The notes under the pieces: model-generated
Told to the model about the DNA's origin: nothing
The model's database searches: none
The model's input: the letters and a program-made list of their open reading frames with translations, nothing else
Part shown: positions 43,102-52,736 of the stretch, in pieces
Numbering within the stretch: position 1 is the stretch's first letter
Layout: each line of letters starts with the position of its first letter
Program-made: the position numbers and the translations under genes
Assembly: GCA_050248495.1 (NCBI GenBank)
Contig: JBFWSG010000016.1
Location: 50,158 to 114,157 of the forward strand
Direction: 5' to 3'
DNA length: 64,000 nucleotides
From: DASYDU01 sp050248495
Lineage (GTDB): Bacteria > Planctomycetota > Planctomycetia > Pirellulales > Lacipirellulaceae

Positions 43102-44664
43102 ATGTCCGCAAACTCGTCCTCGGGCGCTCCTGGCCGACACGCTGCTCTCGCCATCGGTGCCCTCGCGATCCTGTACGCAATTTCGCTCGCTCTCGGTTGG
43201 CCACAGGATGGCACACAGGCCATCGTCGGTCAACAAGTACACCATGCCGAGATGGGCGGGGAAGTGGAACATGCCGACGCTCTCAAGGTCGAAGCGCCGC
43301 CGCTGTGGACGGTCGCGCCCTTTGTGCTGATGCTCGCGGCGATCGCCATTCTGCCGCTCGTACCGGCCGTACACCACTGGTGGGAATCCAATCGCAGCAA
43401 GCTGATCGTCGCCGGCGGCCTGGCATTGGTCGCGCTCGCCTATTACGCGTTCCTCCATGAGTCGGCGATCGACGGCCACTGGCCCGCTCATCACGTGGTC
43501 AGTCCAGGCAGCGGCGCACTCGACACCGGTTTCGTGCGCACGGTCTTGGAAAATGCCATTCTGCAGGAATACGTGCCGTTCATCGTCCTCCTGTTCAGCC
43601 TGTATTCGATCAGCGGCGGCATCCGCATCGAGGGCGACCTGCAGGCTGATCCGTTGACGAACGCGGCCTTCATGGCTGTCGGCGCGGTGCTCGCCAGCTT
43701 CATCGGCACCACCGGCGCCGCGATGCTGCTCGTGCGGCCGCTTCTGGAGACGAACCGTGAGCGCAAATACGTCGCCCATACGATCGTGCTTTTCATTTTC
43801 ATCGTCTGCAATTGCGGCGGCTGCCTGCTGCCGATCGGCGATCCGCCCCTGTTCCTCGGATACCTGGAAGGCGTGCGTTTCCTATGGACGATGTCGCTCT
43901 GGAAGGAATGGGCGTTCGTCAACGGCATGTTGCTGGTGGTCTATGTGCTCATCGATCGAATTTTCTACTACCACCGAGAAACGATTGCCGACATCGAGCG
44001 CGATATCGAGCAGGCCGGCCGGCTCCGGATCACCGGTTGGAAAGTCAACGTGCCGCTGTTGGTCGGCGTAGTCCTGGCCGTGGCACTGCTCGACCCCAGC
44101 AAGCCCTTCATTGGCACCGACTGGCATCCCTGGATGTATCTCCGGGAGCTGGTGCAGCTGGGCCTCGTGGGCATCTCGCTGACGTTGGGCGACGCAGCGG
44201 TGCGAGCGAAGAACCAATTCAATTTCGGCGCGATCATCGAGGTCGCCGCCCTGTTCATTGGCATCTTTATCTGCATGCAGCCCGCGCTGCAGATTCTCTC
44301 GGTCCGCGGCTCGGAGCTCGGTATCGACACGCCGCCCGAGTTCTTCTGGGCCTCCGGCAGCTTGTCGAGCGTGCTCGACAACGCCCCGACCTACCTGGTG
44401 TTCTTCAAGACTGCCCAGGGCCTGCCGCAGCCTGAAGGGGCCATCACCGAAGCGGGCGTCGAGGTTGGTATCCTGGCCGCGATCAGCCTCGGCTCGGTCT
44501 TCATGGGCGCCATGACCTACATCGGCAACGGCCCGAATTTCATGGTCAAAGCCATTGCCGAATCCTCGGGCGTCAAGATGCCCAGCTTCTTCGGCTACAT
44601 GGTCTATAGCTTCGCCATCCTGCTGCCGATCCTGGCTGCGATGGTCTGGCTATTTATGATGTGA
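43102..44664 (+). CDS. NhaD/ArsB-type sodium:proton antiporter-like membrane protein
   Basis: 520 residues with about twelve membrane segments of the ion-transporter superfamily. Typical sequences are GTTGAAMLLVRPLL, CNCGGCLLPIGDPPLFLGYLEGV and SLSSVLDNAPTYLVFF, the two hairpin regions with the DPP and DNAPT motifs. The C-terminal AMTYIGNGPNFMVKAIAE belongs to the NhaD group. An extra hydrophilic loop is seen near residues 45-65 with His and Glu. It exchanges Na+ for H+ or moves a similar ion. It diverges from the small membrane protein gene. Confidence 0.85.
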   Translation: MSANSSSGAPGRHAALAIGALAILYAISLALGWPQDGTQAIVGQQVHHAEMGGEVEHADALKVEAPPLWTVAPFVLMLAAIAILPLVPAVHHWWESNRSKLIVAGGLALVALAYYAFLHESAIDGHWPAHHVVSPGSGALDTGFVRTVLENAILQEYVPFIVLLFSLYSISGGIRIEGDLQADPLTNAAFMAVGAVLASFIGTTGAAMLLVRPLLETNRERKYVAHTIVLFIFIVCNCGGCLLPIGDPPLFLGYLEGVRFLWTMSLWKEWAFVNGMLLVVYVLIDRIFYYHRETIADIERDIEQAGRLRITGWKVNVPLLVGVVLAVALLDPSKPFIGTDWHPWMYLRELVQLGLVGISLTLGDAAVRAKNQFNFGAIIEVAALFIGIFICMQPALQILSVRGSELGIDTPPEFFWASGSLSSVLDNAPTYLVFFKTAQGLPQPEGAITEAGVEVGILAAISLGSVFMGAMTYIGNGPNFMVKAIAESSGVKMPSFFGYMVYSFAILLPILAAMVWLFMM

Positions 44665-44847
44665 CGATCCTAGCCATGGTCCGCAGCCGGATTGACATTT
44701 CCTCCACGGCTACATTCCGGTGCCAAACTACAGCTTTTCAAGCACTCTACCGAATTTCTCGGGCTCGAATTACAATGAGACGTTAGGGGGGCAACGGAGC
44801 ACGACCTTCGCATTCGATCCTCTTGCCGGGCGCTTGCCCACCGCGCC

Positions 44848-46038
44848 GTGTCGCATCTCAACATCACTTCGCCGGCCCAACTCGCCAGCTTTTGCGAGGA
44901 ATTGGCCCGCGCCGACCGCATTGGATTCGACACGGAATTCGTCTCGGAAGACACCTTTCGACCCGAGCTCTGCCTGATTCAGGTCGCCACGAAGGACCGC
45001 CTCGCGGTGATCGACCCGTACCGCGCCGGCAAGCTCACGCAGTTCTGGCGAACGCTGGCTGATGGCCGCCACACCACCATCGTCCATGCCGCTCGCGAGG
45101 AAGTGAACTTCGCACTGCACGATGGTGACCGCCCACCGGCGGACCTCTTTGACACTCAGCTCGCCGCCGGATTCTGTAGCACGGAATATCCTTCGTCGTA
45201 TGGCGGGGTCGTCGGCAAGTTTCTCGACCGCACTCCGGCCAAGGGCGAGCAGCGCACCGACTGGCGACGCCGCCCGCTCACCGAAGCCCAGATCGACTAC
45301 GCCCTGGAAGACGTCCGCTATTTGCTTCCGCTCCACACGGAGCTCGAGCGCCAGCTCGAGAAAGCCAATCGCACTGCCTGGTTCGCTGAAGAATCGGAGA
45401 CCTGGCTCCGCGAGCTCCGCGAATCGCGCGACCGGCCGCGGTGGCGGAAAGTCTCGGGTATCGGCAATCTCGCCGGCCGCAGCCTGGCGATCGTCCGCGA
45501 GCTGTGGATGTGGCGCCAGGCCGAAGCGGAGCGCCGCGACGTCCCGCCCCGCCGCATCCTGCGCGACGACCTGATCGTCGAGCTCGCTAAGCGAAAGAGC
45601 GATCAAGCGGACAAGATCAAAGCGATTCGCGGCATGCAGCAGACTGGCGGCCGCCAGATCATGGAACAACTCGCCGCGTGCATCCACCGCGGACTCGAAG
45701 CACCGCTCGACGACATCTACCAGGGCCGCCGCGAATCGATGCCGTCGCAGCTGAACCTGCTGGGCCAGTTCCTCTCGCCGGCGTTGTCGAGCATCTGCCG
45801 CAGCGCCAACGTCGCCACGAGCCTCGCCGGCACCGCTACCGACGTCCGCGATCTGATTGCCTACCGCCTGGAATTCGGCAGCTGGGGCGACGAAGCGCCG
45901 CCGCTCTTGGCGACCGGCTGGCGGGCCGAACTCGTGGGCCATCTCATCGAAGACCTCCTCGCCGGCCGCAAATCGATCCGCATCGACGATCCCCTGAGCG
46001 AACACCCGCTGGCGTTTGACAAGGTCGATCGCGCTTGA
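44848..46038 (+). CDS. rnd: Ribonuclease D
   Basis: A 396-residue exonuclease of the DEDD superfamily. Exo I is FDTEFVSED (Asp28, Glu30), Exo II is HAAREEVNFAL, and Exo III is QIDYALEDVRYLLPL with the tyrosine of DEDDy enzymes. An HRDC domain follows (REL MWRQAEAERRDVPPRRILRDD in two parts). RNase D trims the 3' ends of tRNA precursors. The start is GTG at 44848, directly before SHLNITS. The distance to the lipoprotein gene on the other strand is 19 bp (convergent). Confidence 0.9.
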   Translation: MSHLNITSPAQLASFCEELARADRIGFDTEFVSEDTFRPELCLIQVATKDRLAVIDPYRAGKLTQFWRTLADGRHTTIVHAAREEVNFALHDGDRPPADLFDTQLAAGFCSTEYPSSYGGVVGKFLDRTPAKGEQRTDWRRRPLTEAQIDYALEDVRYLLPLHTELERQLEKANRTAWFAEESETWLRELRESRDRPRWRKVSGIGNLAGRSLAIVRELWMWRQAEAERRDVPPRRILRDDLIVELAKRKSDQADKIKAIRGMQQTGGRQIMEQLAACIHRGLEAPLDDIYQGRRESMPSQLNLLGQFLSPALSSICRSANVATSLAGTATDVRDLIAYRLEFGSWGDEAPPLLATGWRAELVGHLIEDLLAGRKSIRIDDPLSEHPLAFDKVDRA

Positions 46039-46057
46039 GCACGATCAATCTCAACTG

Positions 46058-47098
46058 CTACATCGAATCGAACTGCGGGTGGGGCAGCGAGATCGAATCC
46101 GACGACCGCGGCGGCAGCATCATCTCGGCGGTCTTGGGGGACGCGTTTTTGAGCAGCTCCGCGCCGGTGATGGAGCCGGTCAGCCGTGGGATTACCTTTC
46201 GCGCGGCGTTCGCCTCGGCTTCGCCTGGACGCGGGCCGTTCGCGGCGACAGCCTGCGTGGAAGCCACCTGCTTTGCCACTGGCGGTTGGGGCGCTGGCGA
46301 TGGGGCCGGCTTCGTTTCGGCCTTGGCTACCGCCTCGGTTGCCGGCAGGCGGCGCGACTCTTTGGCGAGCTGCTCCGGCACGTTGAACACCACGCCTTGG
46401 GAGAGCTGAATCCTTTGTTTGCCAGGTTCCACCTCCGCCGCACGCTGGTCCTTTCGTTCGCCGCGGGCCACGTGCATTCCTTGCGGATGCTGCATAATCG
46501 AACCGTATTGGAACGGGCCCGCGCCGAAGAGCCACACGTCGTTCGACGAGCTGTCGCGCGATGCCAGGCCGGACTGCCACACCGGCCGGCCGCTCTCGCG
46601 GTGGTACGCGAACATCGAAATCTTGGCCACGCCCCGCTGATCGCGGCGCTTCGCCAGCGGAATTTCGGGAATCGCCGTCGGCACGCCCGGCATCGACACG
46701 ATTTGCGGCATATTGGTGGCGGGGATGCCAAACAAGAGATCGTTGCGGTCTGTGCCCACCACACCGGCCCGCGCCTCGACGACGAAGTCCGCGTCTTCGC
46801 GTTTGTCCTTGAGCGTGCAGCCGCTCGCCAGGATATGCTGCCGCAGCGTGCTCACGAGATAGTTCTTGTCCACGACCTCCGCCAGCCGCGAGTCATCGAG
46901 AAACACGGTCTGACCGCGCAAGGGAGCCAAATCGACCGACTGCACCGCTCGATCGATGGCATCAGAAATCAGAAGCTGCTCCGTGGCCGTTCGCACGCTG
47001 TCGGTCGACCGCGTGGTGCCGCAGCCGACGAGCGCTACCGCGCTCGCCAACAGAAGCGCAGTTTGAGCGGATAGTTTGCGACAAGCGACGTGGGACAT
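46058..47098 (-). CDS. Lipoprotein of unknown function
   Basis: 346 residues starting at ATG 47098. The signal peptide ends in AVALVGC (lipobox) about residue 26. Residues 30-200 form a compact domain: TATEQLLISDAIDRAVQSVD, TVFLDDSRLAEVVDKNYLVS and VEARAGVVGTDRNDLLFGIP. A low-complexity Pro/Ala/Lys part follows. The first part resembles lipoproteins that often occur in planctomycetes beside trafficking genes, but I cannot name a family. The upstream DUF11-type gene is 137 bp away on the same strand. Confidence 0.75.
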   Translation of the reverse strand: MSHVACRKLSAQTALLLASAVALVGCGTTRSTDSVRTATEQLLISDAIDRAVQSVDLAPLRGQTVFLDDSRLAEVVDKNYLVSTLRQHILASGCTLKDKREDADFVVEARAGVVGTDRNDLLFGIPATNMPQIVSMPGVPTAIPEIPLAKRRDQRGVAKISMFAYHRESGRPVWQSGLASRDSSSNDVWLFGAGPFQYGSIMQHPQGMHVARGERKDQRAAEVEPGKQRIQLSQGVVFNVPEQLAKESRRLPATEAVAKAETKPAPSPAPQPPVAKQVASTQAVAANGPRPGEAEANAARKVIPRLTGSITGAELLKNASPKTAEMMLPPRSSDSISLPHPQFDSM

Positions 47099-47235
47099 GC
47101 GGTTCCGACCGAAAGTGGGGCGCGACCCCAAGCAAACCGGCTGCCGAAGCGCACCGTAGCGCCGGGCAGCCGCGATAAGTCGGCCGGATTATAGCGGCCT
47201 CGCTCGATGAGCCAAGGCCAGAACCGCATGCAACG

Positions 47236-49851
47236 CTAGCGAGCCGCCTGGTCGTAACGACTGTCAGCCGCCGCCTGCGAATTGGTCGCTGGAGCGTCCT
47301 CGGCGGGCGCCTCGGACGCGGTCGCTGGCTCGCGCGAGATGTCGTCTTTATAGAATCGCGTCGTTTCCTCGGCCGCCAGCTTGATCTCCAGGTCGCGGCA
47401 GAGCACCTCGGCCCGGAACACATGCGTGCCCGCCTCCGTGGCCTTGGCGCGAATTTGCAGCACGATGTCCTGGCCGGCAGGCAGCTTATTGATCGTGCGG
47501 AACGCCACGCGGCCGTCCGACACCGTGTAGGGAGCGCCCTCGCCAGTTTCCGGTTCCAATCCGTTCGAGAACAGGCCGACGACGTTGACCTCCTCGGCCG
47601 CGCTCGCGCCGCGATTGGTGACGCGAATCTCGTACACCGCTTCCTGACCCACGGCTACCGGTCCCGGCGGATCGCTCACATCGAGTTTCAGATCCGCGAG
47701 CGCCACAACATTCGTGACGCCTTGCTTGCTGTCCGTCAGATCGCCGGCCGTCGTTGCGGCGTTCACCGCCAGCTTGTTCTCGCCCGGCGTGTTGACCGTG
47801 CAGCGCAGCTCCATGTAGCAGTCGTCGCCCGGTCCCAGGGAACCGACGCGCCACGCCACCTCGCGCTTCGCGTTGTCGATGGCGTGGCCTTCGCTGGCGC
47901 TGACGAAATCCGCGCCGGCCGGCAGACTGACCTTCACCACGACATCGTCCGCCGCGGCCGTGCCCGGGTTGCGCACGCGGAAAAAGTAAGTGGCCGGTGT
48001 GCCGGCATACTGCATTTCCGGTCCGCGCCAATCGACTTCCAGTTCCGGCTTGCGGCAGAAGATCTCCTTGATCGCCGCCGACTTGAGGTCGCCGTCGGCG
48101 AGCGCCACGGCCTGCACGCTCAACTTGCCCGCTTCGCGGGCCGTGAGCTCGACTTCCGCCGTCTTGGAGACTCCCGGCTGGAGGTCGCCGACTTCAAACG
48201 TGCTGACCGCTTCCTGGCCGCCGCCGGGCGGCATGAGGTTTATCCGCACGTTCTCGGCCACGCCCGTGCCGGGATTCGACAGCGTCAGGCGATAGACGTG
48301 CGACTTGTTGAAGAGAACTTCGTCCGGCCCCGTGACTTCGAGCTTGAGCTTAGGTTCTTGCACCTCGACGACCGTCCGCGTGTGGACGGGGTCGTGTGTC
48401 CAGGTCACGCCGAGCTCCAGCGGCCGGCTCACCCGAGGCACCAGGTCCAGGCTCAGCGTTTCGCCCGCTTGGGCGTTGAGCCGTGGAATCTGCCACTGCA
48501 GGATGGCCGCGGAATCGTCGGCCGCGATCTGCCGGACGACGCCGCTGGTGGCGGTGGTGTTGGCTACCTCGGCCCAGGAGGGAATGCGCACGGTGGCCAC
48601 GACCGCATCGGCGGCGCTACCCCCTTGGTTCTGCAGCCGCACGCGATACGATGCCTCGCGTCCGATCGCGATCTGACGCGGTCCGCGGATGTCGGAAGTG
48701 ATCGCGGGCGCGGCGCTCGTAACGAGCACGCCCGGCCCGGCGCCGGAATCGCTCGCTGCCTGCTCGCCCTCGATGAACGATTCGCGACGGGCCTCAGCTG
48801 CGTCGCCCGTCATTGCATCGCGCGGTGCGATCGGCAGCGTCGACTCGGGGGGTTTTGCATTGCTGATCTTGCTGGGCGATGCGGCCGGCAACGGGATCGC
48901 ATCGTATTGGAAAGCCTTGGCGGCCTCGCTGTCGTCGTTGGCCTTTCCGACGAGCGTGCGGCCCGACGCCGAGTTGGTCGCTGGCGTGCTGCTCGACGGT
49001 GTGCTGCTCGACGGTGAGCTGTCGCGGAGCGTGCCGATGGACGGGATGCCTGGCGAGGCATAGCGGTCGACCTTCGCGGCCGGCGCTTGCGGCGCCACCG
49101 GCTGCGGCTCGGCAACTTGCGGCTCCGGTTCCTGTTCGGCGATGGTCGACTCTTTGGCCGTCGGCAGCGTAATCGGTCCTTGCGATGTCGTGGGCTTCGG
49201 CTTCGTCACGACGGTGGCCGGTGGAGTTGCGACCGACGCCTTCGCGGCCGGCGCCGCTTTCGGTGATTCCTGGGCCAGGCCGGCCGCAAAGTCGTCGAGG
49301 ATCGTGGGCGACAGTTCGCTGCTGCCGGCTGGAGGCGACGTGGGCGCGGCGGCAGTATGCGACTGGCCGGTTAACTGGTCGTGCAGGGCTTCCGGATTCA
49401 CGTCGAGCGGTTGGCGCTGCGTCGGCGAGCGACGGGCGGTGTAGGCCGGGGTGGCGGTCGGCGTCGGCGGCGCCGTGGTCGGAGACCTGCGCGCAATGGG
49501 GGCGTTTCTCACGTCGGCGCCGGAAGGCACGCGGCGCGTCGGTTGGCTGTTGCCGTAGGTGGCTGTGGGAGCGCCGCCTGACGTGCGCGGCAGCAGCGAG
49601 CGCGCTTCGATTTGCGGCAGGCCGCTCTCCGGAAGCCGATTGCGCGGCTGCGCCGACCCGGCGCGTGGCGGCGCCACGGGAGTCGGCTCATCGGCCGGCG
49701 TCGGCTCCGCTTCGTCTTCGCTGCTCGACCAGTCGCGGCGCAGCTGCTTGATCCGCTCGGCCAGCGAACTGGGCGACTGGGCAAAAGTCGGCGCAAGGAG
49801 CGAGAGGCTTAACAAGCAGGCACTGCCGAAAACCAACGTGCGACGAATCAT
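47236..49851 (-). CDS. Large secreted protein with DUF11-like beta-sandwich repeats
   Basis: 871 residues. The ATG at 49851 has GAAGGAC upstream at ideal spacing, and a signal peptide (ACLLSLSLLAPTFA) follows. Residues about 30-350 are low-complexity Pro/Ala/Ser/Thr-rich. Four immunoglobulin-like/DUF11 units follow: RQIAIGREASYRVRLQNQGG (about 395), KLEVTGPDEVLFNKSHVYRL (about 520), ATYFFRVRNPGTAAADDV (about 620) and AVYEIRVTNRGASAAEEV (about 740). It is typical of planctomycete surface proteins of unknown role, possibly a stalk or matrix component. Confidence 0.85.
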   Translation of the reverse strand: MIRRTLVFGSACLLSLSLLAPTFAQSPSSLAERIKQLRRDWSSSEDEAEPTPADEPTPVAPPRAGSAQPRNRLPESGLPQIEARSLLPRTSGGAPTATYGNSQPTRRVPSGADVRNAPIARRSPTTAPPTPTATPAYTARRSPTQRQPLDVNPEALHDQLTGQSHTAAAPTSPPAGSSELSPTILDDFAAGLAQESPKAAPAAKASVATPPATVVTKPKPTTSQGPITLPTAKESTIAEQEPEPQVAEPQPVAPQAPAAKVDRYASPGIPSIGTLRDSSPSSSTPSSSTPATNSASGRTLVGKANDDSEAAKAFQYDAIPLPAASPSKISNAKPPESTLPIAPRDAMTGDAAEARRESFIEGEQAASDSGAGPGVLVTSAAPAITSDIRGPRQIAIGREASYRVRLQNQGGSAADAVVATVRIPSWAEVANTTATSGVVRQIAADDSAAILQWQIPRLNAQAGETLSLDLVPRVSRPLELGVTWTHDPVHTRTVVEVQEPKLKLEVTGPDEVLFNKSHVYRLTLSNPGTGVAENVRINLMPPGGGQEAVSTFEVGDLQPGVSKTAEVELTAREAGKLSVQAVALADGDLKSAAIKEIFCRKPELEVDWRGPEMQYAGTPATYFFRVRNPGTAAADDVVVKVSLPAGADFVSASEGHAIDNAKREVAWRVGSLGPGDDCYMELRCTVNTPGENKLAVNAATTAGDLTDSKQGVTNVVALADLKLDVSDPPGPVAVGQEAVYEIRVTNRGASAAEEVNVVGLFSNGLEPETGEGAPYTVSDGRVAFRTINKLPAGQDIVLQIRAKATEAGTHVFRAEVLCRDLEIKLAAEETTRFYKDDISREPATASEAPAEDAPATNSQAAADSRYDQAAR

Positions 49852-50109
49852 GATCACGTCCTTCTCATCCATCGAGGCGGCCATTGGGGGAAAACGGCGG
49901 CGAGCTTCGCATCAGCGTGGCAACTTCCTGACCGCGCGCAAGCGCGGCACGCCCGCTGAGGATCTCTGCTGTCGGCCAGATATCGGCTCGACCGGTTACG
50001 GAGATTTAACCGATCCGCGGAAGATTACCGGTTAATGCGACGGCGAAGAACGGGCAATTTGGCGAACCGACAGAGTGGCGTTCTATCGCATTCTGATGCA
50101 CCGGAGCCG

Positions 50110-51147
50110 CTAGCAGTGCGACACTTCCGGATTGCGGACAATCGTGAAGCCAAGGTCGCGGATCATCTGATAATCCGCCTCGGCAGGCTGGCCTTTGGTC
50201 GTCAAGTAGTCGCCGACGAAGATCGAATTCGCAGCATACAGGCCGAATGCTTGCAGCGATCCGAGGTGCACCTCGCGGCCGCCGGCGATTCGCAATTCGC
50301 GGTCCGGGTTGACCAGCCGGAACATCGCCAGCACTTTGAGGCAATAGCGCGGGTTGAGGTCGTTGTGCTGGCCCAGCGGCGTCCCCTCGATCGGAATCAA
50401 AAAGTTGATCGGTATCGATTGGACGCCCAGATCACGCAATGCGAGGGCCATCTCGACGACGTCTTGGCGCCGCTCGCCCATGCCGATGATGCCGCCCGAG
50501 CACATCTCGAGGCCGGCGTCGCGGACCGCATGGAGCGTGTCGACGCGGTCGCGAAACGTATGGGTACTGCAGATGTCGCCGTAGTACGTTTCGCCCGTGT
50601 TGAGATTGTGATTGACGCGGTCGACGCCGCAGTCCTTGAGCTGCTGGGCTTGCTCCGGCGTGAGCAGGCCAAGGCAGGCGCAGATCTTCAGATTGTAGCG
50701 CTGCTTGATCTCCGGCACGATCGACGTGACGGCGGCCATCTCGCGTTCGTTCGGACCGCGAGCCGAAATCACGATGCAGTACGTGCGGGCCTGCCGCTCG
50801 GCGGCGACGCGGGCGCCATCCAGCAGCTTGTCGCGGCTCAAGAGGTTATAGCGGGGAATCTCCGCCTCCGAGACCTTCGACTGGGAACAGTAGCCGCAGT
50901 CTTCGGGGCAGAGCCCGCTCTTGGCGTTCATCAGAAAATAGAGCTGCACCTCGTTGCCGAACCAGCGGCGTCGCACGCGGTAGGCGGCCGCCAGCAAGTC
51001 CAGCAGCTCTTCGTCCGGACACTCCAGCACCGCCAGCGCTTCGTCGGCCGAGATCGATTCGCCCGCAAGCACACGGTCGGCCAAGGATTGCCAGGCGTTT
51101 GTGGTCGCAGCGTCGGATGTGGTGGAAGCCAGCAGAATGTTCGTCAT
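50110..51147 (-). CDS. bioB: Biotin synthase
   Basis: A 345-residue radical SAM enzyme that inserts sulphur into dethiobiotin. The radical-SAM cluster motif is CPEDCGYC (Cys80, Cys84, Cys87). Further family motifs are IVISARGPNEREM, NHNLNTGETYY, CSGGIIGMGE and PINFLIPIEGTPL, and the second-cluster region contains RIAGGREVHLGSLQ. The ATG at 51147 is preferred to an adjacent TTG. No other biotin genes are in the window; it diverges from the PSP1-domain gene. Confidence 0.95.
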   Translation of the reverse strand: MTNILLASTTSDAATTNAWQSLADRVLAGESISADEALAVLECPDEELLDLLAAAYRVRRRWFGNEVQLYFLMNAKSGLCPEDCGYCSQSKVSEAEIPRYNLLSRDKLLDGARVAAERQARTYCIVISARGPNEREMAAVTSIVPEIKQRYNLKICACLGLLTPEQAQQLKDCGVDRVNHNLNTGETYYGDICSTHTFRDRVDTLHAVRDAGLEMCSGGIIGMGERRQDVVEMALALRDLGVQSIPINFLIPIEGTPLGQHNDLNPRYCLKVLAMFRLVNPDRELRIAGGREVHLGSLQAFGLYAANSIFVGDYLTTKGQPAEADYQMIRDLGFTIVRNPEVSHC

Positions 51148-51353
51148 CAATGGGCCCTGACAAAAGGTGCAGAAGGTCGCTCCCAGTATCCGGTCGGAAC
51201 ACCGCTAAAGGCAAGGGGGAAAACGGCTTGCGACGCCTTGCTGGTGTGCTCCTTCGCACGGTTCTCGCTTGGCATACGGCACAGCGCTCGTCAGAATGGC
51301 AGAATCGAGAGGGCGGGGTGCTCACTCGACTAGGCCTGGCCAAGATCGATTCG

Positions 51354-51929
51354 ATGTCGCGGTTTCACCTGGTTCGTGTTGGTGCAATGGGTCAAGTCGG
51401 CCGATTTTCGGCGGTCGACGCCGTTCGCTATCCGCGCAATTGCCGGGTGATCGTCCGCACACGACGTGGGCTGGAGATTGGCAATGTGCTCGCCGAGCCG
51501 GACGAAGGCAATGATTCTCGCGCCTTTGCGGACGGCGAGCTGCTGCGCGGCATGACGGTCGAGGACGAGCTGCTCGAAGCCCGCCTCGAACAGCATCGGC
51601 ATGATGCCTACCAGGCCTGTGCCGAGCTGTTGGCGGAACACAAGTTGCCGGCCGTACTGGTCGACGTCGAACACCTGTTCGACGGGCAGGGATTGTTCTT
51701 TTATTTCCTGGGCGACGTGCCGCCGGCAATCGAGTCGTTTACCGGCTCTTTGGCGGAAGCCTACGAAACCAAAGTTCAGTTCCGCAAGTTCACCGAAACG
51801 CTGATCGAAGGCTGCGGCCCCGGCTGCGGCACCGAAGGAGCCAAAGGGCAGGGCGGCTGCGAATCGTGCACCTCGTGCGCCGTCGCCACCGCCTGCAGCA
51901 CGAGAAAATCGACTTTACGTACGATCTAA
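51354..51929 (+). CDS. PSP1-domain protein with a cysteine-rich C-terminus
   Basis: 191 residues. The start at ATG 51354 gives RFHLVRVGAMGQVGRFSAVDA, a typical first strand for PSP1/YaaT-like proteins. The body follows that family: IVRTRRGLEIGNVLAEPDEG, FADGELLRGMTVEDELLEARLEQH and VQFRKFTETLIEGCGPGCGT. The C-terminus has eight cysteines in clustered pairs (GCGPGCG, ESCTSCA and a final TAC), suggesting a bound metal cluster. In Bacillus the homologue YaaT acts in a complex with YlbF/YmcA in RNA processing. Just after its stop lies the left arm of a palindromic repeat. Confidence 0.82.
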   Translation: MSRFHLVRVGAMGQVGRFSAVDAVRYPRNCRVIVRTRRGLEIGNVLAEPDEGNDSRAFADGELLRGMTVEDELLEARLEQHRHDAYQACAELLAEHKLPAVLVDVEHLFDGQGLFFYFLGDVPPAIESFTGSLAEAYETKVQFRKFTETLIEGCGPGCGTEGAKGQGGCESCTSCAVATACSTRKSTLRTI

Positions 51930-51934
51930 GACAT

Positions 51935-52053
51935 CTCACGCCAAGGCGCAAAGGCGCCAAGTCGGAAAAGATGCAAGTCACTATTGGAGAATCTCCCATG
52001 TTCGAATCTACAATTTCGCGGCGCTCCTTTGCGCCTTTGCGCCTTTGCGTGAG
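51935..52053. repeat. Palindromic repeat of CGCAAAGG-type units overlapping a signal peptide
   Basis: The arms at 51935-51961 and 52024-52053 are inverted copies (CTCACGCAAAGGCGCAAAGG pattern) with the same unit as the element at 42287. The right arm lies inside the coding sequence of the DUF1080 gene and encodes the residues SFAPLRLCVS of its signal peptide. Confidence 0.75.
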
Positions 52054-52717
52054 TTTCCTTTTTGTATTGTCATTGATTGGCAACGTGAATGTGTGTGCGG
52101 CCGACAATGAGCTGACCCCCGAAGAACAGGGCGACGGCTGGATCCTGTTGTTCAACGGCCGCGATCTGGGCGGCTGGAAGAACAACGACGGCAAACCGGT
52201 TGGCGCCAAGATCGAAGACGGCGCGATCAACGTCCACGACACCGGCGGCTACCTGCTGGTTTACGACCAGGAGTTCGGCGATTTCGAGCTCAAGCTCGAC
52301 GTGAAAATGAGCCCGGCCGAGTGCAACTCAGGTGTCTTTCTGCGGACGAGCGACCTGGCAGACCCGGTCAACTCGGGGCTGGAAGTGCAAGTCTACGACG
52401 GCGACATCGATGGCCTCCATAAATTTGGAGCAATCTACGACCTCGTGGCTGCCTCGAAAGACGCGACCAAAGGCCCGGGCGAATGGAACTCGCTGGAAAT
52501 CCGCTGCGATGGTCCGAACGTGTCCGTCCAGGTCAACGGCGAAGAGGTCGCCAAACTCAATTGTGATGAGCTCGACAAGCCCGGACTCCGCGGCGACGGC
52601 ACGCCCCACAAGTTCGCCGGCAAAGCGATCAAAGACTTCGCCCGCAGCGGCTACATCGGCCTGCAGGACCACGGCCACGATGTTTGGTACAAGAACATCA
52701 AGCTGAAGAAATTGTAA
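51998..52717 (+). CDS. DUF1080 (3-keto-disaccharide hydrolase-like) exported protein
   Basis: 239 residues from ATG 51998 with GGAG upstream. The signal peptide (RRSFAPLRLCVSFLFVLSL) ends near VCAAD. The rest is a DUF1080/concanavalin-like lectin domain: WILLFNGRDLGGWKNNDGK, FELKLDVKMSPAECNSGVFLRT and a C-terminal GYIGLQDHGHDVWYKNIKLK, the standard family ending. Several relatives hydrolyse 3-keto glycosides; in planctomycetes the number of such genes is large. Its signal peptide is partly encoded by an interspersed palindromic repeat, which is unusual. Confidence 0.9.
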   Translation: MFESTISRRSFAPLRLCVSFLFVLSLIGNVNVCAADNELTPEEQGDGWILLFNGRDLGGWKNNDGKPVGAKIEDGAINVHDTGGYLLVYDQEFGDFELKLDVKMSPAECNSGVFLRTSDLADPVNSGLEVQVYDGDIDGLHKFGAIYDLVAASKDATKGPGEWNSLEIRCDGPNVSVQVNGEEVAKLNCDELDKPGLRGDGTPHKFAGKAIKDFARSGYIGLQDHGHDVWYKNIKLKKL

Positions 52718-52736
52718 GCGCTCGCTCGTTAAACTT

